A stretch of DNA of 36,870 bases from Bdellovibrionales bacterium. Lineage in GTDB: Bacteria > Bdellovibrionota > Bdellovibrionia > Bdellovibrionales > UBA1609. The stretch covers positions 117,437-154,306 of the forward strand of contig JAHDFM010000006.1 in the NCBI GenBank assembly GCA_020628165.1, read 5' to 3'. Shown piece after piece: positions 18,028 through 26,226 of this stretch; the first letter of the stretch is position 1, and each line of letters starts with the position of its first letter. The notes under the pieces were generated by a model, which made no database searches, was not told where the DNA came from, and worked only from the letters and a program-made list of their open reading frames with translations. The translations under genes and the position numbers were made by a program.

Positions 18028-18552
18028 TTAATAAATTACTTTTACTTCTTTTAAATCATTATTTTTTAAAGCATGTTGTTTTTTGAAGTGACTGATAGCT
18101 GGCAAATAAAAATCAGCATCTAGTGGATCTAAAAAAACGTCACTTGAAGTAGTTTTTGAAAAACTAATTTTTGGTAAGATCACAACATTTACTTTGCCGG
18201 GTTGAGTTTTAAAAGCGATGCTTTTATTGAGTTCAATTAAGCCATGGCTCGTGCCCCAAACATTAATACCACTCATGGCATAGGCACTGTTTGCCTTTAA
18301 GTAGACGAGGACTCCCTTAGATAAATCAAAACTTGTTGGAACTCTAACGTTGGTTCTTTTGGCATTGCCATCAAAGAAGTAGATTTCATGTCTTGGAGTG
18401 TATTCAAACAAGCGGTTATCAATATTGTAAACAAGTAAAACGGGTACTTTTTCGTCAGAAATTTTTAGAGGTTGGCTAGAGTCAGAGACTTTTACATTGG
18501 TGCCACAAGAGACTGTTATCAAAGTAAAGATAACAACTGATATAAATTTCAT
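18028..18552 (-). CDS. Small predicted lipoprotein, unknown function
   Basis: The 174-residue protein starts MKFISVVIFTLITVSCGTN, a short signal peptide with lipobox TVSC and lipidated Cys16. The mature part appears beta-rich (VPVLLVYNIDNRLFEYTPRHE, then VLVYLKANSAYAMSGINVWG), and no family was recognised. It is the first gene of the lipoprotein-ndk-rlmD operon, 22 nt before ndk. AAGGAG precedes the ATG. Confidence 0.7.
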   Translation of the reverse strand: MKFISVVIFTLITVSCGTNVKVSDSSQPLKISDEKVPVLLVYNIDNRLFEYTPRHEIYFFDGNAKRTNVRVPTSFDLSKGVLVYLKANSAYAMSGINVWGTSHGLIELNKSIAFKTQPGKVNVVILPKISFSKTTSSDVFLDPLDADFYLPAISHFKKQHALKNNDLKEVKVIY

Positions 18553-18739
18553 AATTTCTCCTTATAATATAATGAATTACAAGTTTTGCTCTCATGGGGC
18601 AAGTTATTTTTAAGTTATTAATATTATTATTTATTTTTAGTTGTTATGGCACCTCTTCATACTTAAATGTAGTTTGTGTTGAATTATATTTAATGACAAT
18701 AGCTGAACCCGATAAACATATAAATAATGTCTATTAAAA

Positions 18740-18811
18740 GTCTCATATTGAAATTGAGTGTTATACTTTGATCATGTGCTAAAATTTTGTCTTTGAGCTG
18801 TCTCATGTTGA
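18740..18811 (+). promoter_or_regulatory. Pair of GTCTCA-N2-TTGA boxes upstream of coiled-coil lipoprotein 1
   Basis: GTCTCATATTGA occupies 18740-18751 and GTCTCATGTTGA 18800-18811, 60 bp apart start to start. The second is 105 bp before the start of the lipoprotein at 18905. The same 12-base pattern occurs twice, 59 bp apart, before the paralogue at 20128. I found it in this pattern nowhere else in the window. A binding site for a shared regulator is the likely meaning. The rest of the 18553-18904 gap is AT-rich and otherwise featureless to me. Confidence 0.5.
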
Positions 18812-18904
18812 TTCTTATTTTCGCTTGTATTCAAAGTATTTGGCTCTAGGCTTTGGCACTTTATTTGTAACCTAAATCAATAAATTTTTAATATAGGGGA
18901 GTGT

Positions 18905-19555
18905 ATGAAAAATTTATTATTGGTGGGTGCCATATTTATATCAGCGATGGTTTTTGTTGCGTGCAATGATAATGACAATAAATATCAGTCTAAAAAAGGA
19001 CCGACAATTGATATCAGTATAAAAGACATTGTAGGTAAACTTAAAATAGATGATAAATCAGTTGATGAATTTAAACTGACATTAAAAAAGCAAAAGCTTG
19101 AAAAAGAGTTAGAAGACCTTGAAACAGAGCGAACAGTTATAAAAACTGAACTCACTGAAACAGTTGAAAAGCAAGGGGAAGCTGAGGTTGCTGCTGCTGA
19201 AGCTCAAGAATTAGCAAAAGCTGAAATTGCAAAGGCTAGATTAAATGGTCAATTTCGTTCAGACATTCATACAATCAATGAAGAAAATAGTGACCTTGCA
19301 GATGTTAGGTTGCGAGTCTCTGAACTAGTCGCAGATTTAAATTTTCTGGACCATAAAATTAGATATAAAACTGTCGAGATTAAACTTGTTGAGAGTCAGT
19401 TGGGAATTATTCACAACGAGAGAGTTCTTAACTCGGGTGAATTTAAAGACTCTGAGACGATTCGTCGTCTTCAGGAAAAAATCAGTAACTTTGAATCAGA
19501 TATTAATGAGTTAAATTTCAAGCTCCACGCAGATAGAGAAGTTGAAGAAATTTAA
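18905..19555 (+). CDS. Coiled-coil lipoprotein, paralogue 1
   Basis: The 216-residue protein begins with a lipoprotein signal peptide (MKNLLLVGAIFISAM then VFVAC, Cys20). Almost the whole mature part is heptad-rich, charged helix (LKKQKLEKELEDLETERT, then long Glu/Lys/Ala stretches). It therefore probably forms an extended coiled coil in the periplasm, anchored to a membrane. It is clearly related to the gene at 20128. They share the signal-peptide start, a SELV-x4-NFLD-x-K block, and a C-terminal KL-x3-R-x-x-E. No conserved C-terminal Lys such as Lpp uses for peptidoglycan linkage is seen. A GGGGAG ribosome-binding site is five bases from the ATG. Role unknown. Confidence 0.75.
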   Translation: MKNLLLVGAIFISAMVFVACNDNDNKYQSKKGPTIDISIKDIVGKLKIDDKSVDEFKLTLKKQKLEKELEDLETERTVIKTELTETVEKQGEAEVAAAEAQELAKAEIAKARLNGQFRSDIHTINEENSDLADVRLRVSELVADLNFLDHKIRYKTVEIKLVESQLGIIHNERVLNSGEFKDSETIRRLQEKISNFESDINELNFKLHADREVEEI

Positions 19556-19563
19556 GAAAAAAA

Positions 19564-19649
19564 GTCTTAATTAAGACCTCACGAGCCTGCGCCACCAAGA
19601 GCGATTGCAAATAATCATTCGCTCATTAATAGGTCAGCGTAGGTTTTTT
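19564..19649 (+). terminator. Composite stem-loop region ending in T6 after lipoprotein 1
   Basis: Three structures follow the stop codon. GTCTTAATTAAGAC (19564-19577) is a perfect palindrome. CCTGCGC (19586-19592) can pair with GCGTAGG (19637-19643), and GAGCGA (19599-19604) with TCGCTC (19619-19624) inside it. TTTTTT follows at 19644-19649. The nested stems plus T-run look like a terminator with an unusually large, branched hairpin, or the 3' end of a small RNA. The remainder of the gap up to 19942 is AT-rich with nothing I can identify. Confidence 0.45.
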
Positions 19650-19942
19650 ATTTATTTAAACGTATAATCTTCTTCCACTGTCTTTTTTCTAAACTTGAGT
19701 CAGTGTCCTCAATAACTACCTAGACAAATTACATATCAAAACAGTTGAATGCCTTTATGCCACTTCTCCTGGGCCTTATAGCAATGTTTTACCATCATAA
19801 TTAGACCTTTTTATGAGAGGTTTTTAATTGTATTTGATATAGATTCATATTTAATTTTCATTCAATAGAAATCTCTGTATTAAGCTAGCAATAGTAAATA
19901 CAGAAAAAAATACTTAACGACTTAAACCTTATGGTTATATTC

Positions 19943-20013
19943 GTCTCAAATTGAGTTGACCTTTTAAACTGTAAACACTCGCACAATTAATAATGACACT
20001 TGTCTCAGATTGA
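19943..20013 (+). promoter_or_regulatory. Pair of GTCTCA-N2-TTGA boxes upstream of coiled-coil lipoprotein 2
   Basis: GTCTCAAATTGA lies at 19943-19954 and GTCTCAGATTGA at 20002-20013, 59 bp apart. The second is 126 bp before the lipoprotein start at 20128. Only the two central bases vary among the four copies in the window. A weaker third copy (TTTCAGGTTGG, 20049-20059) may exist. Spacing near six helical turns would put both sites on one DNA face. Confidence 0.5.
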
Positions 20014-20127
20014 ATCTACAAATTTTGATTATGGCTAATATAACTCTATTTCAGGTTGGCACTCCTTTTGTATTACAGTTCTATGTATTTAAAAAAAATA
20101 AATAACAATATAAAAGGGGAAATAAAT

Positions 20128-20772
20128 ATGAAGAACATTTTTTTGGCCACGGCTTTATCATTAGCAACAGTAGTTTTCGTCGCTTGTAATAGTAGTGATA
20201 GTAAGAAGAAAAACAATACAAGCGCTAAGTCTAACAACGTTCCAACCGTAGTCTCTGAGAAGTTAAATGCAGCTACAAAAGAGGTGAACTTACAGGTTGA
20301 GCGAGACAAGTTACAGGAGCAGTTAGATGAGTTGCAGGCTGATAGAAAAGCGATCGCGACGGAATTAATGCAATTGGCTGATAATCAAGACGAAGCTCAA
20401 AACAATGCTCAAAAAGCAAAAGCCTGGGCTAGATACAAGGAGTTAACTCAGCAACAAGCAAACCTTGGTGATAAAAAAGACATAGATATGGCTGAAGCTA
20501 TTCTTGAAGATTATAAAGCTCAAATCTCTGAGTTAGTGAATGAAATGAACTTTTTGGATCTTAAAGTTAAAAGAAAGAAAATGGAAATTGAAGTGATTGA
20601 TTCTAAAATATCTATTTTAGACAAAGAGCAATTCATCGCTGAAAAAATTCCTGCTAACAACTCTGCGAGTAACGAAGTGAGAGATGAAATTGATAAGTTA
20701 AAAGGTGTTATTAGTGATCTTGAGCACAAATTAACAATTGATAGAGATATTGAGAAGCCAGAAGATATTTAA
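20128..20772 (+). CDS. Coiled-coil lipoprotein, paralogue 2
   Basis: I take ATG 20128 (MKNIFLATALSLATVVFVAC), preceded by AAAAGGGGAAA. A frame opening at 20056 would add 24 non-secretory residues. The protein has 214 aa with a lipobox Cys at 20. An Asn/Ser/Lys-rich linker is followed by about 170 residues of charged heptad helix (QLDELQADRKAIATEL, QISELVNEMNFLDLKVKRKK). It is homologous along its length to the protein at 18905, about 570 bp upstream. Both probably arose by tandem duplication and share promoter boxes. A strong bidirectional terminator follows. Confidence 0.75.
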   Translation: MKNIFLATALSLATVVFVACNSSDSKKKNNTSAKSNNVPTVVSEKLNAATKEVNLQVERDKLQEQLDELQADRKAIATELMQLADNQDEAQNNAQKAKAWARYKELTQQQANLGDKKDIDMAEAILEDYKAQISELVNEMNFLDLKVKRKKMEIEVIDSKISILDKEQFIAEKIPANNSASNEVRDEIDKLKGVISDLEHKLTIDRDIEKPEDI

Positions 20773-20793
20773 TAACGGATGCTTTTCTAAAAT

Positions 20794-20825
20794 AAAAAAA
20801 GGTGGCCTAATGAGCCACCTTTTTT
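20794..20825. terminator. Bidirectional intrinsic terminator
   Basis: An A-run (20794-20800), GGTGGC (20801-20806), a seven-base loop, GCCACC (20814-20819) and a T-run make a perfect hairpin. It is flanked by A/T tracts on both sides. It serves the coiled-coil lipoprotein on the plus strand and sucD on the minus strand. Confidence 0.9.
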
Positions 20826-20852
20826 ATTTCTAAAGAATTAAATATTTTTTGA

Positions 20853-21722
20853 TTATTTTAAACTATTTTGAAGAGTCACTCCGAGATCACCAGGGCTTTT
20901 AGCAATATGGCAACCGGCTGCTTCTAAAGCTTCAAACTTAGCTTCGGCAGTTCCTTTGCCACCACTAATGATCGCACCAGCATGACCCATGCGTTTGCCG
21001 GGAGGCGCTGAAGCACCAGCAATAAAAGCGGTCACAGGTTTTTTAAACTCTCTTTTGATGTACTCAGCCGCTTCTTCTTCAGCCGATCCACCGATCTCAC
21101 CAATCATGATCACGGCATCTGTTTCATCGTCTTTGTTATAGAGTTCTAAAACATCAATAAAGTTTGTGCCGTTGACTGGGTCTCCACCAATTCCAACACA
21201 AGTGCTTTGTCCTAAGCCAAGGGCAGACAGTTGACCAACAGCTTCGTAAGTTAAGGTTCCAGAGCGTGACAACACACCAATGCGACCTTTCTTGTGAATG
21301 TGACCTGGCATAATACCAATCTTACATTCACCCGGAGTGATCACACCTGGGCAGTTAGGACCAACCAGGCGAGTCTTTTTGCCCTTCATGTATTTGGCAA
21401 CTTTCACCATGTCGAGAACGGGGATACCTTCAGTAATACAAATAGCTAAATCTAATTCAGCATCAACGGCTTCCATGATGGCGTCAGCTGCAAATGGAGG
21501 TGGTACGTAAATAACAGTTGCGTTCGCTCCTGTTTTTTCAACAGCCTCTTGAACGGTGTTAAAGACGGGGAGGCCAACGTGCTCGGTTCCACCTTTTCCT
21601 GGAGTCACACCACCGACCATTTTAGTGCCATAAGCCATGGCTTGTTCCGTATGGAAGGTGCCTGTTGAACCCGTTAAACCTTGGCACAATACTTTCGTGT
21701 CTTTGTTAATCATAATGGCCAT
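20853..21722 (-). CDS. sucD: Succinyl-CoA synthetase alpha subunit
   Basis: This subunit binds CoA and carries the phospho-histidine of the TCA-cycle step that makes succinate and ATP/GTP. The CoA-binding N-terminus ([17 protein letters not shown]), [12 protein letters not shown] and the active-site [13 protein letters not shown] with His247 are intact. The length of 289 aa matches E. coli. The start at 21722 shares a base with the sucC stop (TAATG) and has AAAGGAGG upstream. It is the last gene of mdh-sucC-sucD. Confidence 0.97.
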   Translation of the reverse strand: MAIMINKDTKVLCQGLTGSTGTFHTEQAMAYGTKMVGGVTPGKGGTEHVGLPVFNTVQEAVEKTGANATVIYVPPPFAADAIMEAVDAELDLAICITEGIPVLDMVKVAKYMKGKKTRLVGPNCPGVITPGECKIGIMPGHIHKKGRIGVLSRSGTLTYEAVGQLSALGLGQSTCVGIGGDPVNGTNFIDVLELYNKDDETDAVIMIGEIGGSAEEEAAEYIKREFKKPVTAFIAGASAPPGKRMGHAGAIISGGKGTAEAKFEALEAAGCHIAKSPGDLGVTLQNSLK

Positions 21723-22891
21723 TACGCACCTCCTTTAACAGCATCTACAATTTTTTTAGCAGCATCGTTGAGGTCGTCTGCCGGAATAATATTTAAACCA
21801 CTGTCGGCTAATAACTGTTTGCCTTTTTCAACGTTGGTTCCTGCAAGTCTCACAACAAGGGGAACATCAAGTCCTAATTCTTTTGTGGCTGCAATCACAC
21901 CTTCGGCGATCACATCACACTTCATGATGCCACCAAAGATATTGACCAAAACGCCTTTCACGTTCGGGTCATTTAAAATCAATTTAAAAGCGTGAGTCAC
22001 TTTCTCTTTGTTAGCTCCACCGCCCACATCTAAAAAGTTAGCAGGCTCTGAACCGTGCAACTTAATGATGTCCATAGTGGCCATAGCAAGTCCGGCTCCG
22101 TTCACTAAGCAACCAATGTTGCCATCGAGCTTAATGAAGGCAAGATCATATTTACTGGCTTCAATCTCAGCAGGATCTTCCTCAGTTAAATCGCGGTACT
22201 CCATGATCGCCGGTTGACGGTAAAGAGAGTTAGAGTCAAAATTCATTTTAGCATCGAGAGTGATCACATCACCTTGCTTGGTTTCAACAAGTGGGTTGAT
22301 CTCAGCGATCGAACAGTCTTTAGCAACAAAGGCGTTGTACAAACCAATGAATGACTTTACGGCTTTGTTAACCACTTTTCCTTTCATTCCGATGGCAAAA
22401 GCAAGCTGTCTTGCTTGGAATGGAAGAAGTCCTGTTGTTGGATCTATCACAACTTTGTGGATGAGCTCTGGAGTTTTATCAGCGACCTCTTCGATGTCCA
22501 TGCCGCCTTCAGAGCTGGCCATCATCACTACAGAGTCTGTAGCTCGGTCAACAAGTGCAGCAACGTAGTATTCTTTTGCAATGTCACAACCTTGCTCGAT
22601 AAATATTTTATTCACTTTCTTGCCTTCTGGGCCTGTTTGGTGAGTCACCAACTGCATGCCAAGGATGCTTTGAGCGTGCTCTTTAACTTCATCTAAAGAT
22701 TTAGCAAGTTTAACACCGCCACCTTTGCCACGCCCACCGGCATGGATCTGAGCTTTTACAACCCATATATCACCACCCATGTTTTTGGCAGCAGCCACAG
22801 CTTCATCAACTGTGTCGGCGACTTTGCCTTTCAACGTGGTGATATTAAAATTTCTCAAGACTTCTTTCGCTTGATACTCATGTATATTCAT
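21722..22891 (-). CDS. sucC: Succinyl-CoA synthetase beta subunit
   Basis: ATP-grasp subunit that binds nucleotide and succinate. Starting at ATG 22891 ([21 protein letters not shown] seven bases upstream) it has 389 aa, one more than E. coli SucC; a longer frame to 22915 is not supported. [53 protein letters not shown] and [13 protein letters not shown] are the family blocks. It lies 89 nt after mdh and overlaps sucD by one base. Confidence 0.97.
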   Translation of the reverse strand: MNIHEYQAKEVLRNFNITTLKGKVADTVDEAVAAAKNMGGDIWVVKAQIHAGGRGKGGGVKLAKSLDEVKEHAQSILGMQLVTHQTGPEGKKVNKIFIEQGCDIAKEYYVAALVDRATDSVVMMASSEGGMDIEEVADKTPELIHKVVIDPTTGLLPFQARQLAFAIGMKGKVVNKAVKSFIGLYNAFVAKDCSIAEINPLVETKQGDVITLDAKMNFDSNSLYRQPAIMEYRDLTEEDPAEIEASKYDLAFIKLDGNIGCLVNGAGLAMATMDIIKLHGSEPANFLDVGGGANKEKVTHAFKLILNDPNVKGVLVNIFGGIMKCDVIAEGVIAATKELGLDVPLVVRLAGTNVEKGKQLLADSGLNIIPADDLNDAAKKIVDAVKGGA

Positions 22892-22980
22892 TTCGTTTCT
22901 CCTGTGGTGAAGCAAAGAGTTTTAAAGTTCTTTGTCACCAATTAAGTCGTTGTCTTTTTAAAATTTAATTAATCAAAAAT

Positions 22981-23952
<972 letters not shown>

Positions 23953-23971
23953 TTAATAATTTCAAAAACTT

Positions 23972-24017
23972 GACCATTGTTTGGTCGTTGTTTACAACCC
24001 TCAACTGGGTTTGTAAA
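23972..24017 (-). promoter_or_regulatory. Two inverted repeats upstream of mdh
   Basis: GACCA-TTGTT-TGGTC occupies 23972-23986. TTTACAACCC (23991-24000) pairs with GGGTTTGTAAA (24007-24017) around a six-base centre with one bulged base. They lie 50-95 bp upstream of mdh, where its promoter must be. A weak promoter (TTGAGG, 17 bases, AACAAT on the minus strand) overlaps both. They may be operators for a regulator of the TCA operon or RNA hairpins in its leader. Confidence 0.4.
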
Positions 24018-24123
24018 TCTTCAAAATTTAAATTTATCTATATATATGTCTTTTTATTCCAGATGAGTATGTCTTATATTCTGCGCTAAGCTGAAATCAG
24101 CCGAATCTAGTTCTTTGGCGAGG

Positions 24124-24167
24124 ATCTTGTTTGTTGATGCGATATAGACTCAACAAGATGAGTCTAT
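24124..24167 (+). other. Two mutually exclusive hairpins in the mdh / beta-barrel gap
   Basis: ATAGACTCA (24144-24152) pairs perfectly with TGAGTCTAT (24159-24167) around ACAAGA. Alternatively ATCTTGTT (24124-24131) pairs with AACAAGAT (24152-24159), which uses the loop of the first hairpin. The gap 23923-24386 otherwise holds the mdh repeats, a TATAAT at 24315-24320 without a clear -35, and TTTGCGCAAA near 24364, just before the next gene's ribosome-binding site. Confidence 0.35.
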
Positions 24168-24386
24168 GCTGGAGATGTTTTGATCAACCAATAAAGACAG
24201 GTCCTTAGCTTTTATAACTTATATTCGAGAGCTTTCTTGTTTTTAATACACTTAAATAATTAGGCCCTAAGAACAGTTCATGGCTGAAAGAATACTCTTC
24301 AAGTTCAAATTTTATATAATGAAAAAAGGCATTTAAACACGCTCAGAGCCGAAGTATTGTTGCTTTGCGCAAAAGGGGAGTTTTGT

Positions 24387-24977
24387 ATGAAGTTATTATT
24401 AGCGATTCTCATCATGTTACCATTGAGTTCTCAAGCTTTGATTCTGTTAGAAAACAAATCTGGAAGGTACTCAACACGAACAAAAATTCCAAACTTCGAT
24501 CAGGCACAAAGAATGAAGCGACAAAGACGAATAGGTCTTGGGCTTTCAGCAGCTGGTGTGCACGGGCTCCTTGGTGGAAACTTGGAGTTAAATTTAAAAC
24601 CTGAGCTCAGCCTGATGGGTGGTTTTGGTTTGTCGAACTCATTCTATAGTTTTAACACCCAGATCAAAAGAAGCTTATATGGAAATGACATTACACCATA
24701 TATGGCTCTTGGCTACGCTCACTGGTCAAACAGTAGTGATGACCCAGTTGAAGACACCATTCCTAGTTTCCTCGGCAAAAAATTCCTGAGTGATAATGAA
24801 ATTTCATCGGGTGAATTTTCGGAAAACTTACTGTATGTCAGCCTTGGCTTACAGTTTTATCAACTGACTGGTGAGTGGATTGGCTTGAGTCTTTACGCAG
24901 AACTCATTGGTGTTATGGACATTGATGATACTCAGGTGGCGCCGACATTTTCTCTTGGTTCGACTTACTACTTCTGA
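24387..24977 (+). CDS. Small outer-membrane beta-barrel-like protein
   Basis: The start at ATG 24387 has AAAGGGGAG six bases upstream; a frame from 24357 is not supported. The 196-residue protein has a signal peptide (MKLLLAILIMLPLSSQA). Alternating-residue strands follow: RRIGLGLSAAGVHGLLGGNLE, LSLMGGFGLSNSFYSF, ITPYMALGYAHWS, NLLYVSLGLQFYQL, WIGLSLYAELIGV, FSLGSTYYF. It ends in a C-terminal Phe, the usual outer-membrane barrel signal for BAM. About eight strands fit an OmpA/OmpW-sized barrel. Function unknown. Confidence 0.7.
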   Translation: MKLLLAILIMLPLSSQALILLENKSGRYSTRTKIPNFDQAQRMKRQRRIGLGLSAAGVHGLLGGNLELNLKPELSLMGGFGLSNSFYSFNTQIKRSLYGNDITPYMALGYAHWSNSSDDPVEDTIPSFLGKKFLSDNEISSGEFSENLLYVSLGLQFYQLTGEWIGLSLYAELIGVMDIDDTQVAPTFSLGSTYYF

Positions 24978-24996
24978 TCTTTTCGCGTTTCTTGTG

Positions 24997-25173
24997 AGTG
25001 AATTCGGAGTTGGGTGCTGGCACCCAAAGTCGGCGAATGTTTCTTCCCGTTCTCAGGCAGCCATGGGCAGCAACGCTCGCCGGTGGCGAGCATCGCACCC
25101 ATGGAACTGCGTGCGGGATGCAAACATTCACCGTCTTTTAGTGTTCATTTTTTTTTTTTTTTTTGAATTCACT
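24997..25173. repeat. GC-rich nested inverted-repeat element
   Basis: Outer arms AGTGAATTC (24997-25005) and GAATTCACT (25165-25173) are perfect complements. Inside, 25026-25081 and 25085-25138 form an imperfect inverted repeat over about 55 bases. Matching blocks are CGG, GAATGTTT/AAACATTC (25035-25042, 25122-25129), CCCG/CGGG, GCAG/CTGC, CCATGGG/CCCATGG (25061-25067, 25098-25104) and GCTCGCC/GGCGAGC (25075-25081, 25085-25091) around GGT. A separate hairpin TTGGGTGC-TG-GCACCCAA sits at 25010-25027. A run of 17 T follows at 25148-25164. By my count 73 of 120 bases in 25011-25130 are G or C, against an AT-rich genome. It looks like a REP/MITE-type element or structured RNA. Confidence 0.7.
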
Positions 25174-25660
25174 TCAGTGCACTTTGGGGTTTTGATCTTA
25201 CCGTAGTTTTTGGCTTGGTGGGGTATTTGTGTTTTCGTTTTTGAACTTATTTTTCATTTTTTGCCCTTATTATGTATATGTGCTTTTTTTGATTTAAATT
25301 CTTTTAAATATTTTTGAACATTATAGGTTTGTTTATTTGTTTAGATATTTTGTTGAAACTATTTGGTTTGTTAGGTTTTCTTATTAGTTCGGAAATTATC
25401 AATTTTTGGGATTATCTATTTTTTGGTTGTGTTGGGTTAGATAGAAAACTTTTTGGCATGTATTGTTCTAAATTTAGATGGGCAAAACTTTCATTTATTT
25501 GATGAATCGAATTGGAGATACTCTAACTTATATTAAGGCCATACTTAGTTTAGATAGAACTGACTTTATTTTTTTCAATCAATTGATTAATAGTTGTTTT
25601 CTTTTTATGGGACTTCATCGGTACAGAGGGAATATGCTTTGGGTCTGGTGGTTTTTGGGT
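25174..25660. other. Non-coding, T/G-biased stretch
   Basis: About 490 bases between the GC-rich element and the histone-gene terminator. The plus strand is dominated by T and G with long T runs, and A and C are scarce, so base skew is strong. Short frames of 62-67 codons exist but lack ribosome-binding sites and have unusual Phe/Leu composition. I see no promoter or family match. Confidence 0.4.
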
Positions 25661-25693
25661 AAAAAAAACCCCTTATCGTGAAATAAGGGGTTT
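25661..25693 (-). terminator. Intrinsic terminator of the histone-like gene
   Basis: On the minus strand AAACCCCTTAT, a six-base loop, and ATAAGGGGTTT form a perfect 11-bp hairpin followed by a run of T (plus-strand A-run 25661-25668). It lies about 30 bp after the histone-like gene's stop. Confidence 0.9.
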
Positions 25694-25723
25694 GCTAATC
25701 TTAAGTTGAATAATACGTCCGTA

Positions 25724-26074
25724 TTATTTCTTTCTTTTTTTAGTAGCTTTACGCTTAGTTGTTTTTTTCTTAGCTTTCTTTTTAGTAGCTTTTTTCTTTG
25801 CAGCCTTCTTTTTAGTGGCTTTCTTCTTAGTAGCTTTCTTTTTAGCTTTTTTCTTAGTGGCTTTCTTTTTAGTCGCCTTCTTTTTTGTCTTGCGCTTAGT
25901 TGTCTTCTTTTTTGCTTTTTTTCTAGTCGCTTTTTTCTTTGTAGCTTTCTTTTTAGTTTTGCGCTTCGTAGTTTTCTTTTTAGCTTTTTTGCGAGTTACT
26001 TTTTTCTTCGTCGCTTTCTTTTTTGTTTTTCTTTTCGTGCTTTTTTTAGCAGCTTTTCTTTTTTTCTTTGCCAT
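25724..26074 (-). CDS. Lysine-rich histone H1-like DNA-binding protein
   Basis: The 116-residue protein is built almost only of Lys, Ala, Thr and Arg, with one Ser and one Val. This is the composition of bacterial H1-like tails (Hc1/Hc2, AlgP, PhaF-type KKATKK repeats). A 23-residue unit beginning KKKATKKK and ending KTTKRKT occurs twice in tandem at residues 18-40 and 41-63 with one change (Val/Ala). A third, more diverged unit follows. There is no globular domain, so it should bind and compact DNA by charge alone. AGGAGG lies six bases before the ATG. The gene has its own promoter and a strong terminator, which fits high, separate expression. Confidence 0.85.
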   Translation of the reverse strand: MAKKKRKAAKKSTKRKTKKKATKKKVTRKKAKKKTTKRKTKKKATKKKATRKKAKKKTTKRKTKKKATKKKATKKKAKKKATKKKATKKKAAKKKATKKKAKKKTTKRKATKKRKK

Positions 26075-26129
26075 TTATATCCTCCTAAGATGATGACTTA
26101 AAATGTTTTCAAAGTTGTCTACATCCCTA

Positions 26130-26157
26130 AGTTTACCTGTATGACTATATTCGTCAA
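26130..26157 (-). promoter_or_regulatory. Candidate promoter of the histone-like gene
   Basis: On the minus strand TTGACG (26152-26157) and TAAACT (26130-26135) are 16 bases apart. This is about 55 bp upstream of the start. Consensus match only. Confidence 0.4.
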
Positions 26158-26226
26158 TAAAAAGTTTTCACTTAAGTAAAAAAAGAGCTTTTTTTTGCAC
26201 ATCACTTTTTCAAAGGAGAATGAGCT

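Noticed and set aside
24907-25206. Open frames on both strands through the GC-rich element
   Set aside because: They are by-products of the inverted repeat, lack ribosome-binding sites and end in poly-Phe from the T17 run.
25314-25681. Two frames of 62 and 67 codons
   Set aside because: One starts with TTG, neither has a ribosome-binding site, and composition reflects T/G skew.
25706-26101. Leu/Phe/Ser-rich frames on the plus strand
   Set aside because: They are antisense to the Lys-rich histone-like gene; AAG/AAA codons read backwards give CTT/TTT.
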